A stretch of DNA of 64,000 bases, from positions 124,001-188,000 of the forward strand of contig JAVXHR010000001.1 of the NCBI GenBank assembly GCA_036656795.1, in the 5' to 3' direction. Shown here piece by piece: positions 1 to 8,775 of this stretch. The DNA is from CAUPWF01 sp036656795. GTDB lineage: Bacteria; Bacillota; Clostridia; Lachnospirales; Lachnospiraceae. Position numbers and translations under genes: made by a program. The first letter of the stretch is position 1. Each line of letters opens with the position of its first letter. The notes beneath the pieces are model-generated. The model was given only the letters and a program-made list of their open reading frames with translations. It was not told the origin of the DNA and searched no databases.

Positions 1-854
1 AAAAGTTACAACTGAATGATGCGTCATTACAATTTGAACCGGAGACATCGGTAGCATTGGGATTTGGTTTTCGATGTGGATTCTTGGGGTTATTGCATTT
101 GGAGATTATTCAAGAACGCTTAGAAAGAGAATACAACTTAGATTTGGTAACAACGGCACCGGGTGTTGTATACAAGATTCATAAAACGAGTGGTGATGTG
201 ATTGAATTAACCAATCCATCCAATCTTCCAGATCCGTCAGAGATTGATTACATGGAAGAACCGGTGGTAAAAGCAGAGATTATGGTTACTTCGGAATTTA
301 TAGGCGCCATTATGGACCTTTGTCAAGAACGACGTGGTGCTTACCAAGGCATGGAATATCTAGAAGCAACGCGTGCAGTGCTACATTATCAGTTACCTTT
401 GAATGAAATTATCTATGATTTTTTTGATGCATTAAAATCACGTTCCAGAGGGTATGCTTCTTTTGATTACGAGATGTTGGGATATGAACGTTCGGAGTTG
501 GTGAAGTTAGATATCTTGATTAACCGAGAAGAGGTGGATGCATTATCTTTTATTGTCCATGGAGAAACATCTTATGAACGTGGAAGAAAGATGTGCGAAA
601 AACTGAAAGAAGAGATACCGAGACAGCTCTTTGAAGTTCCGATTCAGGCAGCTATCGGCAGTAAGGTAATTGCAAGAGAAACAGTAAAGGCAATGCGAAA
701 AGATGTACTTGCAAAGTGCTATGGAGGGGATATCTCTCGTAAAAGGAAACTGTTGGAAAAACAAAAAGAAGGTAAAAAGAGAATGCGACAAGTTGGAAAT
801 GTAGAGATTCCTCAAAAAGCATTTATGAGTGTATTAAAATTAGATGATAAATAA
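1..854 (+). CDS. lepA: Elongation factor 4 (LepA), C-terminal part
   Basis: Ribosome-associated translational GTPase that back-translocates stalled ribosomes. Only the C-terminal part lies in the window: the reading frame is open from base 3 and no start is present, so the gene begins upstream. Visible are the GFGFRCGFLGLLHLEIIQER core of the EF-G domain IV/V-like region and the basic tail specific to LepA (CYGGDISRKRKLLEKQKEGK) followed by the usual IPQKAFMSVLK ending. The G domain is not in view. The next gene, hemW, overlaps the last 11 bases, a common lepA-hemW arrangement in Firmicutes. Identity is secure. Confidence 0.97.
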   Translation, partial: KLQLNDASLQFEPETSVALGFGFRCGFLGLLHLEIIQERLEREYNLDLVTTAPGVVYKIHKTSGDVIELTNPSNLPDPSEIDYMEEPVVKAEIMVTSEFIGAIMDLCQERRGAYQGMEYLEATRAVLHYQLPLNEIIYDFFDALKSRSRGYASFDYEMLGYERSELVKLDILINREEVDALSFIVHGETSYERGRKMCEKLKEEIPRQLFEVPIQAAIGSKVIARETVKAMRKDVLAKCYGGDISRKRKLLEKQKEGKKRMRQVGNVEIPQKAFMSVLKLDDK

Positions 855-2046
855 AAGTAGTAAAAGAAACCAAATGAATCGAGAACTTGAACTATATATC
901 CACATTCCTTTTTGTATAAAAAAGTGCGCTTATTGTGATTTCTTATCAGAACAGGCACCTATAGAGGAACAAGAAAAGTATGTACAGGCATTAGAACGGG
1001 AAATTAATTCTTATCAAAGACAGATGGAGCAGTATGAAATCACAACGATATTTTTGGGTGGTGGAACACCGTCTATTCTTAAGACAGAGCAGATTGCACG
1101 TATTCTCCAAGCATTAAGGACTGTATTTCGAATCAAAAAAGACGTAGAAATTACAATAGAGGTTAATCCGGGTACGGTTACATGGGAAAAATTGCAAGGA
1201 TATAAACAAGCGGGGATTCAGAGGCTTAGCATTGGATTACAAACGGTACAGAATGCGGAATTAAAATGGCTGGGACGTATCCACACCTATGAGCAGTTTT
1301 TAGAGACTTATCAAATGGCGAGGGATATTGGATATACGAATATTAATATTGATCTTATATCAGCCATACCGGGTCAAACTGTGGCAAGTTGGATGAATAC
1401 TCTACAGCATGTGATTGCATTAAATCCGGAGCATATATCTGCATATAGTCTAATAATAGAAGAAGGAACCCCGTTTTATGAATGGTATGGACCTCAGAAA
1501 AAGATCGTTTCTTCATTGCCGCAATTGCCGGGAGAAGAGGAAGAACGGCAAATCTATGAACAGACAGAAGTCTTGCTAGAACAAGCAGGATATCAGCATT
1601 ATGAGATATCTAATTATGCAAAAAGTGGATACGAATGTCAACACAACCTGGGGTATTGGAAACGAACAGAATACCTGGGACTTGGGATTGGAGCCGCATC
1701 ACTTCTAAATGAAACAAGACATACTAATTGCCGGATACGAGAATATTATATAGCACATGCTAAGGATCAAGACTTGATTCATACAGAGCTGGAAACGCTT
1801 TCTATTAAAAGTCAAATGGAAGAGTACATGTTTCTTGGGTTACGAATGATTCAAGGAGTTTCAGAGAGTATGTTTCAATATCTGTTCCAAAGTTCCATGG
1901 AAACGGTCTATGGAATACAATTGGAAACCTTAACGAAGAAAGGGCTATTAGTGAGGGAAGAGAGGAACGGTCAGAAGATGGTACGGCTGACAAAACGAGG
2001 CATCGATGTCAGCAATTATGTATTATCTGAGTTTTTACAAGAATAA
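844..2046 (+). CDS. hemW: HemW-type radical SAM protein (heme chaperone / former oxygen-independent coproporphyrinogen oxidase-like)
   Basis: Radical SAM protein of the HemW/HemN family; HemW members bind and deliver heme, while true HemN oxidises coproporphyrinogen III. The radical SAM cluster motif CX3CX2C is present as Cys24, Cys28 and Cys31 (FCIKKCAYCDF), followed by the GGGTPS SAM-binding glycine motif near residue 72. Length (400 aa) fits HemW. No HemN-specific N-terminal extension is present. The ATG at 844 overlaps the lepA stop and allows coupling; the ATG at 874 (MNRELELYIHIPFC) matches the usual family N-terminus better, and neither has a strong ribosome site. Position after lepA supports HemW over HemN. 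Confidence 0.9.
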   Translation: MINKSSKRNQMNRELELYIHIPFCIKKCAYCDFLSEQAPIEEQEKYVQALEREINSYQRQMEQYEITTIFLGGGTPSILKTEQIARILQALRTVFRIKKDVEITIEVNPGTVTWEKLQGYKQAGIQRLSIGLQTVQNAELKWLGRIHTYEQFLETYQMARDIGYTNINIDLISAIPGQTVASWMNTLQHVIALNPEHISAYSLIIEEGTPFYEWYGPQKKIVSSLPQLPGEEEERQIYEQTEVLLEQAGYQHYEISNYAKSGYECQHNLGYWKRTEYLGLGIGAASLLNETRHTNCRIREYYIAHAKDQDLIHTELETLSIKSQMEEYMFLGLRMIQGVSESMFQYLFQSSMETVYGIQLETLTKKGLLVREERNGQKMVRLTKRGIDVSNYVLSEFLQE

Positions 2047-2093
2047 CCTTACGAAGTGCATTATGAACATTCGCTTTGACAATGCATAAGGTT
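2045..2093 (+). other. Inverted repeat between hemW and malQ
   Basis: AACCTTA (2045-2051) and TGCATT (2057-2062) pair perfectly with AATGCA (2081-2086) and TAAGGTT (2087-2093), leaving a 5-base bulge on the left arm. The hairpin starts in the hemW stop codon and has no T-run, so it is not a standard terminator. A TTGACA hexamer (2076-2081) lies in it and could be the -35 of a weak malQ promoter, but no good -10 is correctly spaced. Role unknown. Confidence 0.45.
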
Positions 2094-2123
2094 TACCATT
2101 ATCCGGAAAGGAACAATGAAGAT

Positions 2124-3608
2124 ATGAGAGCAAGTGGAGTGTTATTACCGATTACAAGTTTGCCATCACCATATGGAATCGGTTGTTTTTCAAAAGAAGC
2201 GTATGAATTTGTGGATAACCTAGTGGCAGCAGGACAGACCTATTGGCAGATACTGCCATTAGGTCCAACTGGTTATGGAGATTCGCCCTATCAATCCTGT
2301 TCTACATTTGCAGGGAATCCATATTTTATAGATCTGGTTACACTAAAAGAACAAGGACTCTTAACAGAGGAGGAATGTACTCTGTGTGAGCCACAAAAAG
2401 ATGCCAGATATGTGGATTATGAACAAATATATAAGGTGCGGTTTCAAGTACTACATATGGCATTTGAACGGGCCAATCCAAAAGACAATCATGAATTCAG
2501 ACAATTTTGTGAACAGCATGCAGTCTGGTTAGATGACTATGCACTTTATATGGTGGTTAAAAATCAGTTTGAAGGGAAAAGCTGGTGTCAGTGGGAGGAT
2601 GATATTCGCATGCGTCAGGCAGAAGCAATGAATGCCTATCTAGAACAATACCAAGAAGAATTCTTGTTTTATCAGTACATACAGTATGAATTTTCACAAC
2701 AATGGTATGATTTGAAAACCTACGCGAATAAAAAAGGAATTCGGATTATAGGAGATCTTCCTATCTATGTGGCACTTGACAGTGCGGATAGCTGGGCTCA
2801 CCCAGAGCTGTTTCAGTTTGATGAACAGCGCAGACCACTTGCGGTAGCGGGGTGTCCTCCTGATGGATTCACGGCGACAGGGCAATTGTGGGGCAATCCA
2901 CTCTACCAGTGGGAATATCATAAAGAAACAAATTATAGATGGTGGATAGAACGGATTACATATTGCAGGATATTTTATGACGTGATTCGAATTGATCACT
3001 TTAGAGGATTTGATGAGTACTATTCCATTCCTTACGGGCATGAAACGGCAGAATATGGACAATGGGAAAAGGGCCCTGGTTATGACTTGTTTGAACAAAT
3101 GAAAAAAGTATTGGGAGAAATTCCAATTATTGCAGAGGATTTGGGGTTTTTAACAGACTCAGTCATGCAATTAGTGACGGACTCAGGATATCCGGGTATG
3201 AAAGTATTACAGTTTGCCTTTGATTCGCGAGATTCCGATACCTATTTGCCTCATACCTACGAACATAATTGTGTAGTATATACAGGAACACATGATAACA
3301 ATACAACAAAAGGCTGGTATCGAGGATTCCATCAATATGGTCGTGAGTTTTTGAGAGACTATCTTGGAAAAGAAAAGGAAGATGAGAATACCATCGTATG
3401 GGATATGATTCGTATGGCACAGGCAAGCGTTGCGCATACGTGTATTATCCCGATGCAGGATTATCTGGAACTAGGAGAAGAAGCAAGAATGAATGAACCA
3501 TCTACTATTGGATTGAATTGGAAATGGCGCCTGTTACAAGGAGAATTTCCACAGGAATTGGTAGAACGTATGCGAGAAATGACAACACTATATCATCGGA
3601 GGCCCTAG
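2124..3608 (+). CDS. malQ: 4-alpha-glucanotransferase (amylomaltase, GH77)
   Basis: Cytoplasmic disproportionating enzyme that transfers alpha-1,4-glucan segments between maltodextrins and releases glucose. GH77 hallmarks are visible: SGVLLPITSLPSPYGIG at the N-terminus, the nucleophile region RIDHFRGF, the general acid region AEDLG and the GTHDNNTT motif. With the ATG at 2124 the protein is 494 aa, the family norm. That start has AAAGGAA (2107-2113) ten bases upstream; the in-frame TTG at 2076 has no ribosome site. It sits alone between hemW and a convergent transporter pair, with its terminator inside the convergent gene (3669-3703). Confidence 0.95.
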   Translation: MRASGVLLPITSLPSPYGIGCFSKEAYEFVDNLVAAGQTYWQILPLGPTGYGDSPYQSCSTFAGNPYFIDLVTLKEQGLLTEEECTLCEPQKDARYVDYEQIYKVRFQVLHMAFERANPKDNHEFRQFCEQHAVWLDDYALYMVVKNQFEGKSWCQWEDDIRMRQAEAMNAYLEQYQEEFLFYQYIQYEFSQQWYDLKTYANKKGIRIIGDLPIYVALDSADSWAHPELFQFDEQRRPLAVAGCPPDGFTATGQLWGNPLYQWEYHKETNYRWWIERITYCRIFYDVIRIDHFRGFDEYYSIPYGHETAEYGQWEKGPGYDLFEQMKKVLGEIPIIAEDLGFLTDSVMQLVTDSGYPGMKVLQFAFDSRDSDTYLPHTYEHNCVVYTGTHDNNTTKGWYRGFHQYGREFLRDYLGKEKEDENTIVWDMIRMAQASVAHTCIIPMQDYLELGEEARMNEPSTIGLNWKWRLLQGEFPQELVERMREMTTLYHRRP

Positions 3609-3637
3609 ATACAGAGCATACATGATGATAGCTTGAA

Positions 3638-4195
3638 TTAAAGCTTTAGGATAATACCAATACATGCGCCACCCACCATCCAGAACAGTGGGTGGATTTT
3701 TTTGAATCTTGGAAGTTGCAGACATATAAAAAAGACAATACAAATGACAATACCGGTATAATCGGGTACATATCCATGGGCTGTTTGGGAAAATAAAGCG
3801 ATTTTCAACAATTCTAATACGGCATATCCAATCAATGCAGCTACGGTGGGACGAATGCCATAGAAGATTGATTTCACAATAGGATTCTCACTAAAATTTT
3901 CTAGAAATCGAGCAATAATAATGATAATAACGATAGCGGGAAGAACCAGTGATAATGTAGCAACCAGTGCACCGAAGATTCCGGCTGCATGAAACCCTGC
4001 ATAAGTTGCCATATTAATACCAATAGGTCCGGGGGTACTTTGACTGATGGCAATCATATCTGCCATCTCAGCTGTGGTATACCAGTCATACTTGGTAGTG
4101 AGTTCCATTAAGAATGGAAGCGTCGCCATGCCACCTCCAATAGCAAATAAACCAATTTTAAAAAATTCAATAAATAAAGAAAGATATACCATCAT
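3638..4195 (-). CDS. Chromate transporter family protein (short-chain ChrA, second subunit)
   Basis: Membrane protein of the CHR family, short single-domain form of about 185 aa. The motif GGGMATLPFL, the conserved TPGPIGINMATYAG and four to six hydrophobic segments are seen. Short CHR proteins are typically encoded as adjacent pairs that probably assemble as a heteromer; the substrate here (chromate, sulfate or another anion) cannot be told from sequence. The ATG at 4195-4193 overlaps the TGA of the upstream gene (ATGA junction), so the two are coupled. The 3' end carries the malQ terminator on the opposite strand. Confidence 0.85.
   Translation of the reverse strand: MMVYLSLFIEFFKIGLFAIGGGMATLPFLMELTTKYDWYTTAEMADMIAISQSTPGPIGINMATYAGFHAAGIFGALVATLSLVLPAIVIIIIIARFLENFSENPIVKSIFYGIRPTVAALIGYAVLELLKIALFSQTAHGYVPDYTGIVICIVFFICLQLPRFKKIHPLFWMVGGACIGIILKL
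3669..3703 (+). terminator. malQ terminator embedded in the convergent chrA-like gene
   Basis: A perfect 8-bp stem CCACCCAC (3669-3676) / GTGGGTGG (3688-3695) with an 11-base loop is followed by A and seven T residues (3697-3703) on the plus strand. It lies 60 bases after the malQ stop but within the last codons of the minus-strand transporter gene, so these bases encode protein on one strand and a terminator on the other. Confidence 0.8.
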
Positions 4196-4734
4196 ATAGT
4201 AGAATCCTCCAATTTCTTGGCAATAATTCCAATACATGCTGCAATAATAATAATTACAACTGTTGGAATAGGAGAACAAACCACTAGTATAAAGGCGCCA
4301 ATAAATAATAAGATACCTAAGCGATCTACAATTCCCTTCTTTGCCATTGTTATCACAGTATTTATCATCAAAGAACATACAACAATGCGAATCCCAGCAA
4401 GGGCATGCATCACAATAGGATTTGTAATAAAGGATTGCATCACTGAAGCAATGAGGCAGATAATAAGAATAGAGGGGGATATCATGCCCATTGTAGCAAC
4501 AATTCCACCTAGAATTCCTCGCTCCTTATATCCAACATAGGTGGCGGTATTCACAGCGATAATGCCGGGGGTACATTGACCGATAGCATAGATATCCAAA
4601 ATCTCTTCTTCTGTCACCCAGTGGTGTCTTTCCACAACTTCACGCTTCAACATAGGAAGCATTGCTAATCCACCACCAAATGTAAGCCCACCTATTTTTG
4701 CAAAACTCAGATATAAATTCCATAATTCTTTCAT
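4192..4734 (-). CDS. Chromate transporter family protein (short-chain ChrA, first subunit)
   Basis: First of the two short CHR-family membrane proteins, 180 aa. It shows GGGLAMLPMLKREVVE and TPGIIAVNTATYVGY, the same positions that read GGGMATLPFL and TPGPIGINMATYAG in its partner. Hydrophobic helices fill the C-terminal two thirds. The ATG at 4734 has GGGAG ten bases upstream on the minus strand; the longer frame from 4776 lacks a ribosome site. Translation is coupled to the downstream partner by an ATGA overlap. Substrate is not inferable. Confidence 0.85.
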   Translation of the reverse strand: MKELWNLYLSFAKIGGLTFGGGLAMLPMLKREVVERHHWVTEEEILDIYAIGQCTPGIIAVNTATYVGYKERGILGGIVATMGMISPSILIICLIASVMQSFITNPIVMHALAGIRIVVCSLMINTVITMAKKGIVDRLGILLFIGAFILVVCSPIPTVVIIIIAACIGIIAKKLEDSTI

Positions 4735-4849
4735 GATATAACCACTCCCTGTCCATAAAAAATAAGTATTCAACATGCTTCTTATAGTACACTTTATTGA
4801 AGAAAAAATAAAGATATTTGATAGGATTATAAAAACTTTATAAACAGTG

Positions 4850-4878
4850 TTGACAAACGGTGGGAGTAGTGTTATCTT
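4850..4878 (+). promoter_or_regulatory. Sigma-A promoter of the hrcA operon
   Basis: TTGACA (4850-4855), 17-base spacer, TATCTT (4873-4878). Start of transcription would fall near 4885, just before the CIRCE operator. Confidence 0.85.
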
Positions 4879-4893
4879 AATAATCGTAAGACG

Positions 4894-4920
4894 TTAGCAC
4901 TCGAAAGTGTGGAGTGCTAA
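4894..4920 (+). promoter_or_regulatory. CIRCE operator (HrcA binding site)
   Basis: Perfect TTAGCACTC - N9 - GAGTGCTAA inverted repeat, the exact consensus of the CIRCE heat-shock operator. It lies between promoter and hrcA ribosome site, so HrcA is expected to repress the whole hrcA-grpE-dnaK-dnaJ transcript. No second CIRCE occurs before dnaK or dnaJ. Confidence 0.97.
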
Positions 4921-4953
4921 TAATAAGAAAAATATTGCAAAGGAGGTGCATAC

Positions 4954-5997
4954 ATGGAACCAAAGCATGGGTTAGATGACAGAAAGATGAAGATCCTTCA
5001 GGCAATTATTAAAAATTATCTGGAAACAGGAGAACCGGTTGGTTCAAGAACTATATCCAAATATACAGATTTGAATCTTAGCTCAGCGACCATTAGAAAT
5101 GAGATGTCAGACTTAGAAGAACTAGGCTACATTATGCAACCTCATACATCGGCAGGACGGATTCCATCAGATAAAGGCTATCGTCTGTATGTAGATATGT
5201 TAATGGCAGAAAAAGAGCAGGAAGTTACAGAGATGCGAGATATGATGCTTGAGAAAGCTGATAAGATGGAGCAGGTACTGAAACAGGCGGCAAAACTGCT
5301 AGCAACAAATACGAATTATGCCACTATGATTTCTTCACCGACTAATAGTAAGAATAAATTAAAGTTTATCCAGTTGTCTCAGGTAGACGATACACAGTTA
5401 GTTGCCGTAATTGTGTTAGGTGGTAATGTGATTAAGAATAAGATTGTACCGGTGAATGAACCAATTGATAATGAGACACTTTTAAAGTTAAACATGTTGT
5501 TAAATACGAATCTAAATGGAATGCCCATTGAAGAAATCAATTTGGGTATGATTGCAAGATTAAAGGAACAGGCAGGCATTCACAGTGAGGTAATCAGTGA
5601 TGTGCTAGATGCAGTGGCAAATGTTATTCAGATAGATGACGATATGCAAATCTATACAAGTGGAGCGATGAATATCTTTAAATATCCGGAATTAAGTGAT
5701 CATCAAAATGCACAGGAGATACTAACAGCATTTGAAGAAAAACAGCAGCTGGCAGAATTGGTAACACAAACTTTATCTAGCAAAGAAGATACAGGGATTC
5801 AGGTCTATATAGGCAATGAGACACCTGTGAAAACAATGAAAGATTGTAGCATTGTAACCGCAACTTATGAGCTGGAAGAAGGAATGCAAGGAACGATTGG
5901 AATCATCGGACCTAAAAGAATGGATTATGAACATGTAATGAAAACGTTAAAAACGTTAAAGGTGGAACTGGATACTGCGTTTCATAAAAAAGAATAA
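4954..5997 (+). CDS. hrcA: Heat-inducible transcription repressor HrcA
   Basis: Repressor that binds CIRCE and whose activity depends on GroEL. The N-terminal winged helix is evident (ILQAIIKNYLETGEPVGSRT, followed by SSATIRNEMSDLEELGYI and the TSAGRIPSDKGYR wing), then a GAF-like dimer/effector region to residue 347. Length is typical. The ATG at 4954 has AGGAGG at 4941-4946. First gene of the chaperone operon and autoregulated through the CIRCE site directly upstream. Confidence 0.97.
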   Translation: MEPKHGLDDRKMKILQAIIKNYLETGEPVGSRTISKYTDLNLSSATIRNEMSDLEELGYIMQPHTSAGRIPSDKGYRLYVDMLMAEKEQEVTEMRDMMLEKADKMEQVLKQAAKLLATNTNYATMISSPTNSKNKLKFIQLSQVDDTQLVAVIVLGGNVIKNKIVPVNEPIDNETLLKLNMLLNTNLNGMPIEEINLGMIARLKEQAGIHSEVISDVLDAVANVIQIDDDMQIYTSGAMNIFKYPELSDHQNAQEILTAFEEKQQLAELVTQTLSSKEDTGIQVYIGNETPVKTMKDCSIVTATYELEEGMQGTIGIIGPKRMDYEHVMKTLKTLKVELDTAFHKKE

Positions 5998-6013
5998 TGA
6001 TAGAGGCATATAG

Positions 6014-6724
6014 ATGCATATAGAAAGGACGGTAAATCCATTGGATAACAAACAAAGCAAAGAAGATGTAATTAAAGAGGCAGTAGAAGAAGCAAAAAGA
6101 GTAGCTTCAGAACAAGGAATTACAGAAGAAGCAATGGCAGAAGAATCAATGACAGAAGAGGTAACGGCAGAAGAAACAAAAGAAGTTGTGGAAGAAGCAG
6201 AGACAGATGGTGAGAATGCAGACGAAGAAGCAACAGATGCAACAGAAGAAAAAAAAGAAAAAAGATTGAAAAGAAAGAACAAAAAGGACAAAAGAGACGA
6301 AAAAATAGAAGAGCTTACGGATAAAGTCACACGTCAAATGGCAGAATTTGATAATTTTCGTAAACGTACAGAAAAAGAAAAATCACAGATGTACGAAATC
6401 GGAGCAAAAGATGTGGTAGAGAAGATTCTACCAATTGTAGATAATTTTGAACGTGGACTTGCAGCAGTACCAGAGGAACAACGACAAGATCCATTTGTAG
6501 ATGGCATGGATAAGATATACAAACAGATGCTTACGACATTAGATGAATTAGGGGTAAAACCAATTGAAGCGGTAGGTAATGAATTTAATCCAGACTTACA
6601 CAATGCAGTAATGCATGTAGAAGATGAAGAATTAGAAGAAAATATAGTGATGGAAGAATTCCAAAAAGGATACATGTATCGTGAAAATGTGGTAAGACAT
6701 AGTATGGTAAAGGTAGCAAATTAG
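6014..6724 (+). CDS. grpE: Nucleotide exchange factor GrpE
   Basis: Releases ADP from DnaK. A long, acidic, Glu/Ala-rich N-terminal region (about residues 15-85) is followed by a lysine-rich stretch and the conserved coiled-coil and beta domain: FDNFRKRTEKEK, ILPIVDNFERGL, GVKPIEAVGNEFNPDLHNAV and GYMYRENVVRHSMVKV. The acidic N-terminus is longer than in E. coli GrpE but usual for Clostridia. Two starts are possible: ATG 6014 (AGAGG at 6002-6006) and TTG 6041 (AAAGGA at 6024-6029). It lies 16 bases after hrcA in the same transcript. Confidence 0.96.
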   Translation: MHIERTVNPLDNKQSKEDVIKEAVEEAKRVASEQGITEEAMAEESMTEEVTAEETKEVVEEAETDGENADEEATDATEEKKEKRLKRKNKKDKRDEKIEELTDKVTRQMAEFDNFRKRTEKEKSQMYEIGAKDVVEKILPIVDNFERGLAAVPEEQRQDPFVDGMDKIYKQMLTTLDELGVKPIEAVGNEFNPDLHNAVMHVEDEELEENIVMEEFQKGYMYRENVVRHSMVKVAN

Positions 6725-6886
6725 TAAATCGTAAACAAAATCAGAATAAAATAAGAACAAAAGTAAGAACAGGTACAGAATTTTATCAGATAGAAAGTAT
6801 GCAAGTGTATGTAGAATACCTGCACAAAAACATACTCTATATAAATTAAATCACAATGAAAATTTCAATATTAGGAGGGCTTAATC

Positions 6887-8761
6887 ATGGGCAAAATTAT
6901 AGGAATCGATTTAGGAACAACAAACAGTTGTGTAGCGGTAATGGAAGGTGGTCAACCGGTTGTTATCTCTAATACAGAAGGAGCTAGAACTACACCATCT
7001 GTTGTAGCATTTACAAAGACAGGGGAACGTTTGGTAGGGGAGCCGGCAAAACGTCAGGCAGTAACTAATGCAGATAAAACAATCTCATCAATCAAAAGAA
7101 AAATGGGAACAGATTATAAAGAATCCATTGATGACAAGAAATATTCTCCACAAGAGATTTCAGCAATGATTCTTCAGAAGATGAAAGCAGATGCAGAGAG
7201 CTATCTTGGAGAAAGTGTGTCGGAAGCAGTTATTACAGTTCCAGCATATTTTAATGATGCACAACGTCAAGCAACCAAAGATGCAGGAAAGATTGCAGGA
7301 CTTGAAGTAAAGCGTATTATCAATGAACCAACTGCAGCAGCACTTGCATACGGACTTGATAATGAAAAAGAACAAAAGATTATGGTATATGATTTAGGCG
7401 GTGGTACTTTTGATGTCTCTGTTATTGAAATCGGAGATGGGGTTATTGAAGTATTATCAACAGCAGGCGATAATAAACTTGGTGGAGATGATTTTGACCA
7501 AAAGATTACAGATTATATGTTAGCAGAATTCAAGAAAAATGAAGGTGTTGATCTTTCTACAGACAAGATGGCACTTCAAAGATTAAAAGAAGCTGCAGAA
7601 AAAGCAAAGAAAGAACTTTCTTCCGCAACAACTACAAATATTAACTTGCCATTTATAACAGCAACACAAGAGGGACCAAAGCATTTCGACATGAACCTTA
7701 CAAGAGCGAAATTTGATGAATTGACTCATGATTTAGTTGAAAGAACTGCTTCTCCTGTTACAACAGCATTGTCAGATGCAGGAATTCAAGCATCTGAACT
7801 TGGAAAAGTATTATTGGTTGGTGGTTCTACACGTATTCCTGCAGTACAGGACAAAGTGCAGAAATTGACAGGTCAAGAACCATCGAAGACATTAAATCCA
7901 GATGAATGTGTTGCATTAGGAGCATCTGTACAAGGTGGTAAATTAGCAGGAGACGCAGGCGCAGGCGACATCTTATTGCTTGATGTTACTCCACTTTCAT
8001 TATCTATTGAGACTATGGGTGGTGTCGCAACTCGACTAATTGAGAGAAATACGACTATTCCAACGAAAAAGAGTCAAGTATTCTCTACAGCAGCTGATAA
8101 CCAGACAGCAGTAGATATTAATGTAGTACAAGGAGAAAGACAGTTTGCAAAAGACAACAAGTCTCTTGGACAATTTAGATTAGACGGTATTCCACCGGCT
8201 GGAAGAGGAATTCCACAGGTAGAAGTGACATTTGATATTGATGCCAATGGTATTGTAAATGTATCAGCAAAAGACCTTGGAACAGGAAAAGAACAACATA
8301 TTACAATTACAGCAGGCTCAAATATGTCTGATAATGATATTGATCAAGCAGTAAAAGATGCTGCTGCATTTGAAGCACAAGATAAAAAACGAAAAGATGC
8401 TATTGATACACGTAATGATGCAGATGCAATGGTATTCCAGACAGAAAAAGCAATGCAAGATGTAGGGGATAAGATTGACCCGGCAGATAAAGAAACAGTA
8501 GAAGCAGATATCAAAGCATTAAAAGCATTAGTGGAAAAATCAAATCCAGAAGAAATGACAGAAGCACAAGTAGAAGAGATGAAAGCTGCTAAAGAAAAAC
8601 TAATGGAAGGCGCACAAAAACTATTTGCTAAAGTATATGAACAAACAGGAGCAGGAGCTGCAGGAGCAGGAGCACAAGGTGGACCAACACCAGAGGCAGG
8701 ACCTGCACCAGAAGGATTCCAAGGCGATGACGTTGTAGACGGAGATTACAAAGAAGTATAA
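6887..8761 (+). CDS. dnaK: Molecular chaperone DnaK (Hsp70)
   Basis: ATP-dependent chaperone, 624 aa. Actin-fold ATPase motifs are intact: phosphate-1 GIDLGTTNSCVAV (residues 4-16), phosphate-2 DLGGGTFDVSVIE and adenosine motif VGGSTRIP; the interdomain linker DVTPLSLSIET and the substrate-binding domain follow. The C-terminus has a Gly/Ala/Pro-rich tail and ends in acidic DDVVDGDYKEV. AGGAGG (6873-6878) precedes the ATG by 8 bases. The 162-base gap after grpE has no CIRCE or convincing promoter, only a short inverted repeat. Followed by the 84-bp repeat array. Confidence 0.98.
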   Translation: MGKIIGIDLGTTNSCVAVMEGGQPVVISNTEGARTTPSVVAFTKTGERLVGEPAKRQAVTNADKTISSIKRKMGTDYKESIDDKKYSPQEISAMILQKMKADAESYLGESVSEAVITVPAYFNDAQRQATKDAGKIAGLEVKRIINEPTAAALAYGLDNEKEQKIMVYDLGGGTFDVSVIEIGDGVIEVLSTAGDNKLGGDDFDQKITDYMLAEFKKNEGVDLSTDKMALQRLKEAAEKAKKELSSATTTNINLPFITATQEGPKHFDMNLTRAKFDELTHDLVERTASPVTTALSDAGIQASELGKVLLVGGSTRIPAVQDKVQKLTGQEPSKTLNPDECVALGASVQGGKLAGDAGAGDILLLDVTPLSLSIETMGGVATRLIERNTTIPTKKSQVFSTAADNQTAVDINVVQGERQFAKDNKSLGQFRLDGIPPAGRGIPQVEVTFDIDANGIVNVSAKDLGTGKEQHITITAGSNMSDNDIDQAVKDAAAFEAQDKKRKDAIDTRNDADAMVFQTEKAMQDVGDKIDPADKETVEADIKALKALVEKSNPEEMTEAQVEEMKAAKEKLMEGAQKLFAKVYEQTGAGAAGAGAQGGPTPEAGPAPEGFQGDDVVDGDYKEV

Positions 8762-8775
8762 ACCTAGAGCACTTA

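Noticed and set aside
6146..6337. Low-complexity Phe/Cys/Ser-rich minus-strand frames opposite grpE
   Set aside because: Mirror image of the Glu/Lys-rich grpE coding sequence; no start signals.
6725..6886. Separate heat-shock promoter or second CIRCE before dnaK
   Set aside because: No TTAGCACTC/GAGTGCTAA and no well-spaced -35/-10; only a weak GTATGT/ACATAC inverted repeat.
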